Positions 1 through 12,462 of a stretch of 64,000 nucleotides of DNA are shown one piece after another; within the stretch, counting starts at the first letter, position 1; each line of letters begins with the position of its first letter. Under the pieces are notes generated by a model, which made no database searches, had not been told where the DNA came from, and saw only the letters and a program-made list of their open reading frames with translations. The DNA is from Nymphaea colorata (Eukaryota; Streptophyta; Magnoliopsida; Nymphaeales; Nymphaeaceae): positions 20,898,581-20,962,580 of the forward strand of contig NC_045147.1 in assembly GCF_008831285.2 (NCBI RefSeq). The letters run 5' to 3'. The translations under genes and the position numbers were made by a program.

Positions 1-1483
1 ACCGTGTACATGTCCTTCAAATCCCATGGTAGAGTGGAAGGAACGGCACCCAAAACCTTTGGCAAACGAAGCGAGTGCATGCGATGCATGGAATTAATCG
101 GAGAAAAATATAGAGAAAGAGGAAGAAACAAATAAAGAAAGCGAGAGGGACGGAGGGAGAGAGGGATAGAGAGATGCTATTACCTTAGATAATGAAGCTT
201 GAGAGAATCGAGACTCCTCGACTAAAACCCTCGCTCGCCAAATTGCCATTCACTGTGGATGGATGAATGGTTCAGGAAGGTTAAAAAAAAGCCCGCCAAA
301 TAATCGTTGCCTAGGATCACAGTTCCCCCGACCCATCTCCTCCCGGAGCAGCCTCCTTCCTTCGCCATGGCCGACGGACAGGAGAGAGGGAGGGAGAGAG
401 AGAGAGAGAGAGAGAGAGGCATTTACCTTCGGGACACGATGATGATGGGGGAGAGCGCCGGCTGGAGACTGAGCCGCGGCGGTGGTCGAGAGGACCGGCG
501 GGAAAGCGAGGGTCGTGGTGATAGGGGGGCTGGAAGCGCGCGAGCGCGAGAGAGGCAAGAAAGGGAGCGAAAAAGGAGGAAAGTATTCGACCTTTTTATG
601 GACGACCTCGATCGTCAGCAACTGAAAGCAAAAGACTTCAAGAAACGGTTACCTTCCGTTCTTGAAGTTTCCTTCGTGACCCCGCGCTCCACCGATCATT
701 TGAATTTGGATTTAATTTCATTTTTGGAAAGCTTCATCGAATTAGCATTGTTGATCGCGCGCATTTCATTTCAATCTCGACTTGTTCACTCATCGTGTTC
801 GCTCTCGCATATAGTTACTTTTCTTCGAATTAATGATTTGCCGAGCTTTCTATCCATGCTACTAATGCTTATTGTCGGTGTATTTAATTTTTCCTTGTTA
901 TCTTATTAAATTAATTTAAAATAAATTATATTTAAAATACGAAGAAATAAAAATGGTAATAAGAACCGATACGTAACAATGTCTACTAGTCACAACTCAA
1001 ATCGATCTCGTAATACCTTTGTTTTTAATAAAATGGTAAGAATCTGCTTTTAATATATTTACAGGTAAGTGCTTAGTATTTGAGAAATTGTAAAAAGCGG
1101 TTCTACTTAATAAAATAATCTACAAGCACCTGCTCCATTAATTGACGGGAAAATGTCAAAACTACTAAAAATGCTACTTTGTCATTAGTAATTTCTATGA
1201 AACAAATTCAAAAATCACATTTTGTACGTACACTCTCCCTATGCCTTTTGTTTTAGCAACGAAACTTATAAAATATACGGAAATTTGAAGAAATTGACAA
1301 AAGAATGCGGCGCATCAAAAAAATGTTTGTTCAAAGGTATTTTCTTTTTTATTAGGGTAAATTGGTTATTTTCATATTTTTTATAAGTTTTCAATTATTG
1401 AAGCATGTGTAAGTAAGTTGTTGTATAAATATAAATGGTTAGTTGTCACTTGGTTTTGATGGTCTCGTTGATTATTTGTCCGG

Positions 1484-1521
<38 letters not shown>

Positions 1522-1649
1522 CATGGACCTGCAGACGAAGAGAAAAAAAAAATTATGACTAAGGGGCATTAATATAAGAAATATTATATTTGAGAAACAC
1601 TAATAGGCCACGGACCGCATTAGCCCATCAAAAGTTACTTGTGTTAAAG
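1..1649. repeat. Tandem array, partial unit at left edge
   Basis: This is the right-hand part of a tandem unit whose remainder lies outside the window. Its first base corresponds to about 4070 in the next unit, and it ends at the tgtgttaaag motif shared by all units. It holds the GC-rich leader (about 430-700), a (GA)n tract at 392-418, an ATG exon on the minus strand and a (TA)n tract at 1487-1519. The array therefore continues to the left, and copy number cannot be given. Confidence 0.95.
184..249 (-). CDS. Candidate first coding exon of array gene (left partial unit)
   Basis: Same 22-codon ATG exon as in the other units. If a full-length gene exists to the left of the window, this copy of promoter and first exons is the one nearest to it. 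Confidence 0.4.
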
Positions 1650-1834
1650 AAAGTACTGCAGCATTATTCCCCTATATAACATACTAAGAATATTTATTTC
1701 TTAAATGAATAGCAAATTTTGAAGCTGAAACCAACAGAAAAGTTCTCACCTCCCAATAGAATGAGGCACAACTTTCACACTGTCAAACTTCAAAATTTCT
1801 GTTGTACAAGCACTGAAGAATTACTAGCATGCAC

Positions 1835-1922
1835 CTTGCAGCTGCAATAGCTTCTTCAGTTGTTAGTGGCTTTTGAATGAACCTCACATAATCACATTGC
1901 ATTTGATGCATCTTGACATCAA
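1835..1922 (-). CDS. Candidate exon near the unit junction (second unit)
   Basis: After a minus-strand acceptor (GGAACAG) the sequence is open and reads DVKMHQMQCDYVRFIQKPLT then TEEAIAAA before a possible GTGCAT donor. Without the donor it stays open to a TGA at 1783. It lies about 100-270 bases from the unit junction, so a duplication boundary may fall in the following intron. Function unknown; it could be part of the same gene as the ATG exon or of a second one. Confidence 0.3.
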
Positions 1923-2474
1923 CTGTTCCAGACAAACACAAATATGCATTATAAATTACCTTTTTGAGACTCAATTGCATAACATAGATGAATAGACATA
2001 AAAATATTTCATCAAACTCGATTCTCATGTAACAATGTTTATCTTTAAAATGATGCATTAAACGTTAGGAAGTTTCTACTTCCAGTCCATCGTCCAGGAA
2101 ATGGACATGATTAGAATAAGCATGCTTTAAAAAACATTCAGGATGTCATGTCCAGCAAGGATCACTACAGCCACTAGGATTCAATAACTTCAGATGGATG
2201 CAGGACCAACTCTAGCACCTCTATCACCAGGTAATCATAAGATACAGGTTACGGAAACAAAGAATCTTTAGACAATGTTCTCAGCGTCACATAACAGTTT
2301 CCTCATAGAAATCAAGAGAAGAAATACTGTTTGAATATTCTTTCTTTTAATACATCAATTAGTCCGTCCTCCTTAACAAGATTTTTCATCTATATATATA
2401 ATTTCTATGTGGTTCAACAACTTGTGTCGAGTCATCAACACTTTGTTCACTTTTATTGCACCGTTATTACTACA

Positions 2475-2620
2475 TCATGTAGGTTTAGGATATCCATCAA
2501 GTGATGAATTCCATGGAGCAATGCCTGGCCAATTGTTGTTCGCCTCCAACAGTTCATTATTAAACTTTGAAAATTTTAAGGTTTGCCACTTTGCCTCTTC
2601 ATCCTGCAGTCGTAGGGTTT
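2475..2620 (-). CDS. Candidate coding exon ending in stop (second unit)
   Basis: Minus-strand open stretch bounded by a possible acceptor (ATCCCACAG) and ending in TGA. It reads TLRLQDEEAKWQTLKFSKFN and finishes GYPKPT, with protein-like composition (charged, Trp and Asn-rich) for nearly 50 codons and no ATG requirement. It may be the last exon of the gene started at the GC-rich leader about 1.8 kb upstream. The protein is not recognised and the intervening exons are not resolved. Confidence 0.3.
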
Positions 2621-4252
2621 CTGTGGGATTCCTTCAAATGGATTTCTCCCCATAAAACGTTTGAAATTGTAAGAAAAAACTTTCAAAAGAATGGCTTTGT
2701 GTAGAACATCATAGAATGATCGCATGCCTAACATGCAACCGAAAGAGAAAAGTGAAAATATAAGGAAAAGAACAACACATCACAGTTGCCGGAAGATGGG
2801 ACAATATGAACACTAACTGTCACAAAATTTTCTTGAGGTATTCAAGTTGATAATTTCGCGAGATTGACTAATCAGTGGTGGTTGCTGTGATTGTTAAACA
2901 AAGAACCATGAACTACGATCAACATTGACAAGCAACACCAACTTTTCTATGAGAATTGATTTGATAACCAAGCGTCCCACCCCATGCATCAAAGAATTGA
3001 AAGACAAGCAAAGTTTTTTACAATGAATAACCAGAGTGTGCAAAGTAAAGTCATAGTGATGAATGATTCTGAAAGCATAAGAGCTATGCAATAGGTGGGT
3101 GAGATGACTCAAAAAGCATTAATAATTACATGAATTGGATACTTAAGATATTTCCTATGACATTGCATGAAAGAGAATAGGCTGCAGAATGCAGACACCT
3201 TTGTGTGGCTAAGATCAATGTAGCGCCACTTTATTGAATAAAGAAAGATCTACACTAAGCACTAAGAAGTAAGAAGAACATCCTAGTGTTTAGTGGTGGA
3301 TAGAGAGGTTACCATTATACTGTTCTTCTTTCTCAGCTCCTGAGAATGGGCAGCTTTTTGAGATCATTATACCAATTTCCATGGGATCATATTTTGCAGA
3401 AAATACTCAAAAATTTTGAAATGAGATCATTACAAATCCAAACAAATTTACGAATCTCAACACAAAGATCATCTCACTCTCTCTCTCTCTCTCTCTCTCT
3501 CCCCCCCCCCCCTCTCTCTCTTCATTTTTTCAGACAGCATATTGAGGCGTTTGAAAGATAAGGTGTAGAGTAATAATGAAACAGAGGACAAGGATCAAGT
3601 ATGAAAGATCATATGATAATATGACAATAGAGAATGAGAGAATAGGCTGTATGGCCTCCGAGACCTATACAAATATATTTTTAAGGTTTAAAATTCAAAA
3701 AAAGTGCCCACTTAAATTTTGGGTGTAACTTAAGTACATAGAGAGAGTTTATCTTTTAGTACTTGGTCAATCAAGGGAACATTTCCAATTTTTGTACGTT
3801 AAAAACTTAATGCATTGTCGGAACAGTTTTAGGCCCGTGCATGAAACATTGAAATGGGCTAGTCCCGTATCAAATAGCTGAAAATTGTTGGTTTCTTCAC
3901 CAAGATATAAAAGAAAACATGAATCCGTTCCTTGTAGAGATCTGTTAGAAGATGAATCGATCCTTAATCAATGCAACAGATCTTCAAAAGGCAGCATAAA
4001 TTCACGCTTAAACAAACCAGGCACATGCAACAGATAGATGACGAAAACAGCGTCCACAACTGGTCCAGCACCGTGTACATGTCCTTCAAATCCCATGGTA
4101 GAGTGGAAGGAACGGCACCCAAAACCTTTGGCAAACGAAGCGAGTGCATGCGATGCATGGAATTAATCGGAGAAAAATATAGAGAAAGAGGAAGAAACAA
4201 ATAAAGAAAGCGAGAGGGACGGAGGGAGAGAGGGATAGAGAGATGCTATTAC

Positions 4253-4318
4253 CTTAGATAATGAAGCTTGAGAGAATCGAGACTCCTCGACTAAAACCCT
4301 CGCTCGCCAAATTGCCAT
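4253..4318 (-). CDS. Candidate first coding exon of array gene (second unit)
   Basis: Same 22-codon ATG exon, acceptor and donor as at 12397-12462. The possible following exon (VLGAVPSTLPWDLKDMY) lies just downstream on the minus strand, from about 4125. Confidence 0.4.
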
Positions 4319-5552
4319 TCACTGTGGATGGATGAATGGTTCAGGAAGGTTAAAAAAAAGCCCGCCAAATAATCGTTGCCTAGGATCACAGTTCCCCCGA
4401 CCCATCTCCTCCCGGAGCAGCCTCCTTCCTTCGCCATGGCCGACGGACAGGAGAGAGGGAGGGAGAGAGAGAGAGAGAGAGAGAGAGGCATTTACCTTCG
4501 GGACACGATGATGATGGGGGAGAGCGCCGGCTGGAGACTGAGCCGCGGCGGTGGTCGAGAGGACCGGCGGGAAAGCGAGGGTCGTGGTGATAGGGGGGCT
4601 GGAAGCGCGCGAGCGCGAGAGAGGCAAGAAAGGGAGCGAAAAAGGAGGAAAGTATTCGACCTTTTTATGGACGACCTCGATCGTCAGCAACTGAAAGCAA
4701 AAGACTTCAAGAAACGGTTACCTTCCGTTCTTGAAGTTTCCTTCGTGACCCCGCGCTCCACCGATCATTTGAATTTGGATTTAATTTCATTTTTGGAAAG
4801 CTTCATCGAATTAGCATTGTTGATCGCGCGCATTTCATTTCAATCTCGACTTGTTCACTCATCGTGTTCGCTCTCGCATATAGTTACTTTTCTTCGAATT
4901 AATGATTTGCCGAGCTTTCTATCCATGCTACTAATGCTTATTGTCGGTGTATTTAATTTTTCCTTGTTATCTTATTAAATTAATTTAAAATAAATTATAT
5001 TTAAAATACGAAGAAATAAAAATGGTAATAAGAACCGATACGTAACAATGTCTACTAGTCACAACTCAAATCGATCTCGTAATACCTTTGTTTTTAATAA
5101 AATGGTAAGAATCTGCTTTTAATATATTTACAGGTAAGTGCTTAGTATTTGAGAAATTGTAAAAAGCGGTTCTACTTAATAAAATAATCTACAAGCACCT
5201 GCTCCATTAATTGACGGGAAAATGTCAAAACTACTAAAAATGCTACTTTGTCATTAGTAATTTCTATGAAACAAATTCAAAAATCACATTTTGTACGTAC
5301 ACTCTCCCTATGCCTTTTGTTTTAGCAACGAAACTTATAAAATATACGGAAATTTGAAGAAATTGACAAAAGAATGCGGCGCATCAAAAAAATGTTTGTT
5401 CAAAGGTATTTTCTTTTTTATTAGGGTAAATTGGTTATTTTCATATTTTTTATAAGTTTTCAATTATTGAAGCATGTGTAAGTAAGTTGTTGTATAAATA
5501 TAAATGGTTAGTTGTCACTTGGTTTTGATGGTCTCGTTGATTATTTGTCCGG

Positions 5553-5592
<40 letters not shown>

Positions 5593-5905
5593 CATGGACC
5601 TGCAGACGAAGAGAAAAAAAAAATTATGACTAAGGGGCATTAATATAAGAAATATTATATTTGAGAAACACTAATAGGCCACGGACCGCATTAGCCCATC
5701 AAAAGTTACTTGTGTTAAAGAAAGTACTGCAGCATTATTCCCCTATATAACATACTAAGAATATTTATTTCTTAAATGAATAGCAAATTTTGAAGCTGAA
5801 ACCAACAGAAAAGTTCTCACCTCCCAATAGAATGAGGCACAACTTTCACACTGTCAAACTTCAAAATTTCTGTTGTACAAGCACTGAAGAATTACTAGCA
5901 TGCAC

Positions 5906-5993
5906 CTTGCAGCTGCAATAGCTTCTTCAGTTGTTAGTGGCTTTTGAATGAACCTCACATAATCACATTGCATTTGATGCATCTTGACATCAA
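5906..5993 (-). CDS. Candidate exon near the unit junction (third unit)
   Basis: Intact copy of the exon candidate at 1835-1922 (DVKMHQMQCDYVRFIQK). Confidence 0.3.
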
Positions 5994-6545
5994 CTGTTCC
6001 AGACAAACACAAATATGCATTATAAATTACCTTTTTGAGACTCAATTGCATAACATAGATGAATAGACATAAAAATATTTCATCAAACTCGATTCTCATG
6101 TAACAATGTTTATCTTTAAAATGATGCATTAAACGTTAGGAAGTTTCTACTTCCAGTCCATCGTCCAGGAAATGGACATGATTAGAATAAGCATGCTTTA
6201 AAAAACATTCAGGATGTCATGTCCAGCAAGGATCACTACAGCCACTAGGATTCAATAACTTCAGATGGATGCAGGACCAACTCTAGCACCTCTATCACCA
6301 GGTAATCATAAGATACAGGTTACGGAAACAAAGAATCTTTAGACAATGTTCTCAGCGTCACATAACAGTTTCCTCATAGAAATCAAGAGAAGAAATACTG
6401 TTTGAATATTCTTTCTTTTAATACATCAATTAGTCCGTCCTCCTTAACAAGATTTTTCATCTATATATATAATTTCTATGTGGTTCAACAACTTGTGTCG
6501 AGTCATCAACACTTTGTTCACTTTTATTGCACCGTTATTACTACA

Positions 6546-6691
6546 TCATGTAGGTTTAGGATATCCATCAAGTGATGAATTCCATGGAGCAATGCCTGGC
6601 CAATTGTTGTTCGCCTCCAACAGTTCATTATTAAACTTTGAAAATTTTAAGGTTTGCCACTTTGCCTCTTCATCCTGCAGTCGTAGGGTTT
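6546..6691 (-). CDS. Candidate coding exon ending in stop (third unit)
   Basis: Copy of the TLRLQDEEAKW exon described at 2475-2620, frame intact. Confidence 0.3.
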
Positions 6692-8325
6692 CTGTGGGAT
6701 TCCTTCAAATGGATTTCTCCCCATAAAACGTTTGAAATTGTAAGAAAAAACTTTCAAAAGAATGGCTTTGTGTAGAACATCATAGAATGATCGCATGCCT
6801 AACATGCAACCGAAAGAGAAAAGTGAAAATATAAGGAAAAGAACAACACATCACAGTTGCCGGAAGATGGGACAATATGAACACTAACTGTCACAAAATT
6901 TTCTTGAGGTATTCAAGTTGATAATTTCGCGAGATTGACTAATCAGTGGTGGTTGCTGTGATTGTTAAACAAAGAACCATGAACTACGATCAACATTGAC
7001 AAGCAACACCAACTTTTCTATGAGAATTGATTTGATAACCAAGCGTCCCACCCCATGCATCAAAGAATTGAAAGACAAGCAAAGTTTTTTACAATGAATA
7101 ACCAGAGTGTGCAAAGTAAAGTCATAGTGATGAATGATTCTGAAAGCATAAGAGCTATGCAATAGGTGGGTGAGATGACTCAAAAAGCATTAATAATTAC
7201 ATGAATTGGATACTTAAGATATTTCCTATGACATTGCATGAAAGAGAATAGGCTGCAGAATGCAGACACCTTTGTGTGGCTAAGATCAATGTAGCGCCAC
7301 TTTATTGAATAAAGAAAGATCTACACTAAGCACTAAGAAGTAAGAAGAACATCCTAGTGTTTAGTGGTGGATAGAGAGGTTACCATTATACTGTTCTTCT
7401 TTCTCAGCTCCTGAGAATGGGCAGCTTTTTGAGATCATTATACCAATTTCCATGGGATCATATTTTGCAGAAAATACTCAAAAATTTTGAAATGAGATCA
7501 TTACAAATCCAAACAAATTTACGAATCTCAACACAAAGATCATCTCACTCTCTCTCTCTCTCTCTCTCTCTCCCCCCCCCCCCCCTCTCTCTCTTCATTT
7601 TTTCAGACAGCATATTGAGGCGTTTGAAAGATAAGGTGTAGAGTAATAATGAAACAGAGGACAAGGATCAAGTATGAAAGATCATATGATAATATGACAA
7701 TAGAGAATGAGAGAATAGGCTGTATGGCCTCCGAGACCTATACAAATATATTTTTAAGGTTTAAAATTCAAAAAAAGTGCCCACTTAAATTTTGGGTGTA
7801 ACTTAAGTACATAGAGAGAGTTTATCTTTTAGTACTTGGTCAATCAAGGGAACATTTCCAATTTTTGTACGTTAAAAACTTAATGCATTGTCGGAACAGT
7901 TTTAGGCCCGTGCATGAAACATTGAAATGGGCTAGTCCCGTATCAAATAGCTGAAAATTGTTGGTTTCTTCACCAAGATATAAAAGAAAACATGAATCCG
8001 TTCCTTGTAGAGATCTGTTAGAAGATGAATCGATCCTTAATCAATGCAACAGATCTTCAAAAGGCAGCATAAATTCACGCTTAAACAAACCAGGCACATG
8101 CAACAGATAGATGACGAAAACAGCGTCCACAACTGGTCCAGCACCGTGTACATGTCCTTCAAATCCCATGGTAGAGTGGAAGGAACGGCACCCAAAACCT
8201 TTGGCAAACGAAGCGAGTGCATGCGATGCATGGAATTAATCGGAGAAAAATATAGAGAAAGAGGAAGAAACAAATAAAGAAAGCGAGAGGGACGGAGGGA
8301 GAGAGGGATAGAGAGATGCTATTAC

Positions 8326-8391
8326 CTTAGATAATGAAGCTTGAGAGAATCGAGACTCCTCGACTAAAACCCTCGCTCGCCAAATTGCCAT
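8326..8391 (-). CDS. Candidate first coding exon of array gene (third unit)
   Basis: Identical copy of the 22-codon ATG exon described at 12397-12462, with the same acceptor and GTAATA donor. The reading frame is intact, so this unit is not visibly degraded at its 5' end. Confidence 0.4.
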
Positions 8392-9625
8392 TCACTGTGG
8401 ATGGATGAATGGTTCAGGAAGGTTAAAAAAAAGCCCGCCAAATAATCGTTGCCTAGGATCACAGTTCCCCCGACCCATCTCCTCCCGGAGCAGCCTCCTT
8501 CCTTCGCCATGGCCGACGGACAGGAGAGAGGGAGGGAGAGAGAGAGAGAGAGAGAGAGAGGCATTTACCTTCGGGACACGATGATGATGGGGGAGAGCGC
8601 CGGCTGGAGACTGAGCCGCGGCGGTGGTCGAGAGGACCGGCGGGAAAGCGAGGGTCGTGGTGATAGGGGGGCTGGAAGCGCGCGAGCGCGAGAGAGGCAA
8701 GAAAGGGAGCGAAAAAGGAGGAAAGTATTCGACCTTTTTATGGACGACCTCGATCGTCAGCAACTGAAAGCAAAAGACTTCAAGAAACGGTTACCTTCCG
8801 TTCTTGAAGTTTCCTTCGTGACCCCGCGCTCCACCGATCATTTGAATTTGGATTTAATTTCATTTTTGGAAAGCTTCATCGAATTAGCATTGTTGATCGC
8901 GCGCATTTCATTTCAATCTCGACTTGTTCACTCATCGTGTTCGCTCTCGCATATAGTTACTTTTCTTCGAATTAATGATTTGCCGAGCTTTCTATCCATG
9001 CTACTAATGCTTATTGTCGGTGTATTTAATTTTTCCTTGTTATCTTATTAAATTAATTTAAAATAAATTATATTTAAAATACGAAGAAATAAAAATGGTA
9101 ATAAGAACCGATACGTAACAATGTCTACTAGTCACAACTCAAATCGATCTCGTAATACCTTTGTTTTTAATAAAATGGTAAGAATCTGCTTTTAATATAT
9201 TTACAGGTAACTGCTTAGTATTTGAGAAATTGTAAAAAGCGGTTCTACTTAATAAAATAATCTACAAGCACCTGCTCCATTAATTGACGGGAAAATGTCA
9301 AAACTACTAAAAATGCTACTTTGTCATTAGTAATTTCTATGAAACAAATTCAAAAATCACATTTTGTACGTACACTCTCCCTATGCCTTTTGTTTTAGCA
9401 ACGAAACTTATAAAATATACGGAAATTTGAAGAAATTGACAAAAGAATGCGGCGCATCAAAAAAATGTTTGTTCAAAGGTATTTTCTTTTTTATTAGGGT
9501 AAATTGGTTATTTTCATATTTTTTATAAGTTTTCAATTATTGAAGCATGTGTAAGTAAGTTGTTGTATAAATATAAATGGTTAGTTGTCACTTGGTTTTG
9601 ATGGTCTCGTTGATTATTTGTCCGG

Positions 9626-9665
<40 letters not shown>

Positions 9666-9977
9666 CATGGACCTGCAGACGAAGAGAAAAAAAAATTATG
9701 ACTAAGGGGCATTAATATAAGAAATATTATATTTGAGAAACACTAATAGGCCACGGACCGCATTAGCCCATCAAAAGTTACTTGTGTTAAAGAAAGTACT
9801 GCAGCATTATTCCCCTATATAACATACTAAGAATATTTATTTCTTAAATGAATAGCAAATTTTGAAGCTGAAACCAACAGAAAAGTTCTCACCTCCCAAT
9901 AGAATGAGGCACAACTTTCACACTGTCAAACTTCAAAATTTCTGTTGTACAAGCACTGAAGAATTACTAGCATGCAC

Positions 9978-10065
9978 CTTGCAGCTGCAATAGCTTCTTC
10001 AGTTGTTAGTGGCTTTTGAATGAACCTCACATAATCACATTGCATTTGATGCATCTTGACATCAA
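9978..10065 (-). CDS. Candidate exon near the unit junction (last unit)
   Basis: Intact copy of the exon candidate at 1835-1922 (DVKMHQMQCDYVRFIQK). Confidence 0.3.
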
Positions 10066-10617
10066 CTGTTCCAGACAAACACAAATATGCATTATAAATT
10101 ACCTTTTTGAGACTCAATTGCATAACATAGATGAATAGACATAAAAATATTTCATCAAACTCGATTCTCATGTAACAATGTTTATCTTTAAAATGATGCA
10201 TTAAACGTTAGGAAGTTTCTACTTCCAGTCCATCGTCCAGGAAATGGACATGATTAGAATAAGCATGCTTTAAAAAACATTCAGGATGTCATGTCCAGCA
10301 AGGATCACTACAGCCACTAGGATTCAATAACTTCAGATGGATGCAGGACCAACTCTAGCACCTCTATCACCAGGTAATCATAAGATACAGGTTACGGAAA
10401 CAAAGAATCTTTAGACAATGTTCTCAGCGTCACATAACAGTTTCCTCATAGAAATCAAGAGAAGAAATACTGTTTGAATATTCTTTCTTTTAATACATCA
10501 ATTAGTCCGTCCTCCTTAACAAGATTTTTCATCTATATATATAATTTCTATGTGGTTCAACAACTTGTGTCGAGTCATCAACACTTTGTTCACTTTTATT
10601 GCACCGTTATTACTACA

Positions 10618-10763
10618 TCATGTAGGTTTAGGATATCCATCAAGTGATGAATTCCATGGAGCAATGCCTGGCCAATTGTTGTTCGCCTCCAACAGTTCAT
10701 TATTAAACTTTGAAAATTTTAAGGTTTGCCACTTTGCCTCTTCATCCTGCAGTCGTAGGGTTT
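10618..10763 (-). CDS. Candidate coding exon ending in stop (last unit)
   Basis: Copy of the TLRLQDEEAKW exon described at 2475-2620, frame intact. Confidence 0.3.
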
Positions 10764-12396
10764 CTGTGGGATTCCTTCAAATGGATTTCTCCCCATAAAA
10801 CGTTTGAAATTGTAAGAAAAAACTTTCAAAAGAATGGCTTTGTGTAGAACATCATAGAATGATCGCATGCCTAACATGCAACCGAAAGAGAAAAGTGAAA
10901 ATATAAGGAAAAGAACAACACATCACAGTTGCCGGAAGATGGGACAATATGAACACTAACTGTCACAAAATTTTCTTGAGGTATTCAAGTTGATAATTTC
11001 GCGAGATTGACTAATCAGTGGTGGTTGCTGTGATTGTTAAACAAAGAACCATGAACTACGATCAACATTGACAAGCAACACCAACTTTTCTATGAGAATT
11101 GATTTGATAACCAAGCGTCCCACCCCATGCATCAAAGAATTGAAAGACAAGCAAAGTTTTTTACAATGAATAACCAGAGTGTGCAAAGTAAAGTCATAGT
11201 GATGAATGATTCTGAAAGCATAAGAGCTATGCAATAGGTGGGTGAGATGACTCAAAAAGCATTAATAATTACATGAATTGGATACTTAAGATATTTCCTA
11301 TGACATTGCATGAAAGAGAATAGGCTGCAGAATGCAGACACCTTTGTGTGGCTAAGATCAATGTAGCGCCACTTTATTGAATAAAGAAAGATCTACACTA
11401 AGCACTAAGAAGTAAGAAGAACATCCTAGTGTTTAGTGGTGGATAGAGAGGTTACCATTATACTGTTCTTCTTTCTCAGCTCCTGAGAATGGGCAGCTTT
11501 TTGAGATCATTATACCAATTTCCATGGGATCATATTTTGCAGAAAATACTCAAAAATTTTGAAATGAGATCATTACAAATCCAAACAAATTTACGAATCT
11601 CAACACAAAGATCATCTCACTCTCTCTCTCTCTCTCTCTCTCTCCCCCCCCCCCCCTCTCTCTCTTCATTTTTTCAGACAGCATATTGAGGCGTTTGAAA
11701 GATAAGGTGTAGAGTAATAATGAAACAGAGGACAAGGATCAAGTATGAAAGATCATATGATAATATGACAATAGAGAATGAGAGAATAGGCTGTATGGCC
11801 TCCGAGACCTATACAAATATATTTTTAAGGTTTAAAATTCAAAAAAAGTGCCCACTTAAATTTTGGGTGTAACTTAAGTACATAGAGAGAGTTTATCTTT
11901 TAGTACTTGGTCAATCAAGGGAACATTTCCAATTTTTGTACGTTAAAAACTTAATGCATTGTCGGAACAGTTTTAGGCCCGTGCATGAAACATTGAAATG
12001 GGCTAGTCCCGTATCAAATAGCTGAAAATTGTTGGTTTCTTCACCAAGATATAAAAGAAAACATGAATCCGTTCCTTGTAGAGATCTGTTAGAAGATGAA
12101 TCGATCCTTAATCAATGCAACAGATCTTCAAAAGGCAGCATAAATTCACGCTTAAACAAACCAGGCACATGCAACAGATAGATGACGAAAACAGCGTCCA
12201 CAACTGGTCCAGCACCGTGTACATGTCCTTCAAATCCCATGGTAGAGTGGAAGGAACGGCACCCAAAACCTTTGGCAAACGAAGCGAGTGCATGCGATGC
12301 ATGGAATTAATCGGAGAAAAATATAGAGAAAGAGGAAGAAACAAATAAAGAAAGCGAGAGGGACGGAGGGAGAGAGGGATAGAGAGATGCTATTAC

Positions 12397-12462
12397 CTTA
12401 GATAATGAAGCTTGAGAGAATCGAGACTCCTCGACTAAAACCCTCGCTCGCCAAATTGCCAT
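12397..12462 (-). CDS. Candidate first coding exon of array gene (last unit)
   Basis: On the minus strand a splice acceptor (CCACAG) is followed by ATG and 22 open codons beginning MAIWRARVLVEESRF, ending in AAG before a GTAATA donor (phase 0). Upstream lies a GC-rich stretch (about 12640-12840) with another good donor, CCGAAG before GTAAATG, as expected of an untranslated first exon. A possible next exon reads VLGAVPSTLPWDLKDMYT (about 12180-12268). I do not recognise the protein. The exon model is by eye; it could also be a spliced non-coding leader. Confidence 0.4.

Larger units (their letters stand above)
1650..5720. repeat. Tandem array, full 4.07 kb unit (second in window)
   Basis: Complete unit of 4071 bases, directly repeated and near-identical to its neighbours. 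Unit boundaries are set from the right end of the array, where homology stops after tgtgttaaag. Length differences are in simple tracts: a C-run of 12 (3501-3512) and (TA)n of 35 bases (5556-5590). It shares G at 5138 with the partial unit to its left (G at 1069). The minus strand carries candidate exons of an unassigned gene. Confidence 0.95.
5721..9792. repeat. Tandem array, full 4.07 kb unit (third in window)
   Basis: Complete unit of 4072 bases. It is distinguished from the units to its left by C at 9211, where they have G, by a C-run of 14 (7572-7585) and by a poly-A tract one base shorter near 9690. The C at 9211 is shared with the last unit (13282). This suggests the array has at least two sequence types. 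Confidence 0.95.

Noticed and set aside
307-909. 200-residue plus-strand frame in the array (repeated four times), rich in RERE
   Set aside because: It is read through a (GA)n tract and CpG-rich leader, is antisense to the better supported minus-strand first exon, and has low-complexity composition with no known domain.
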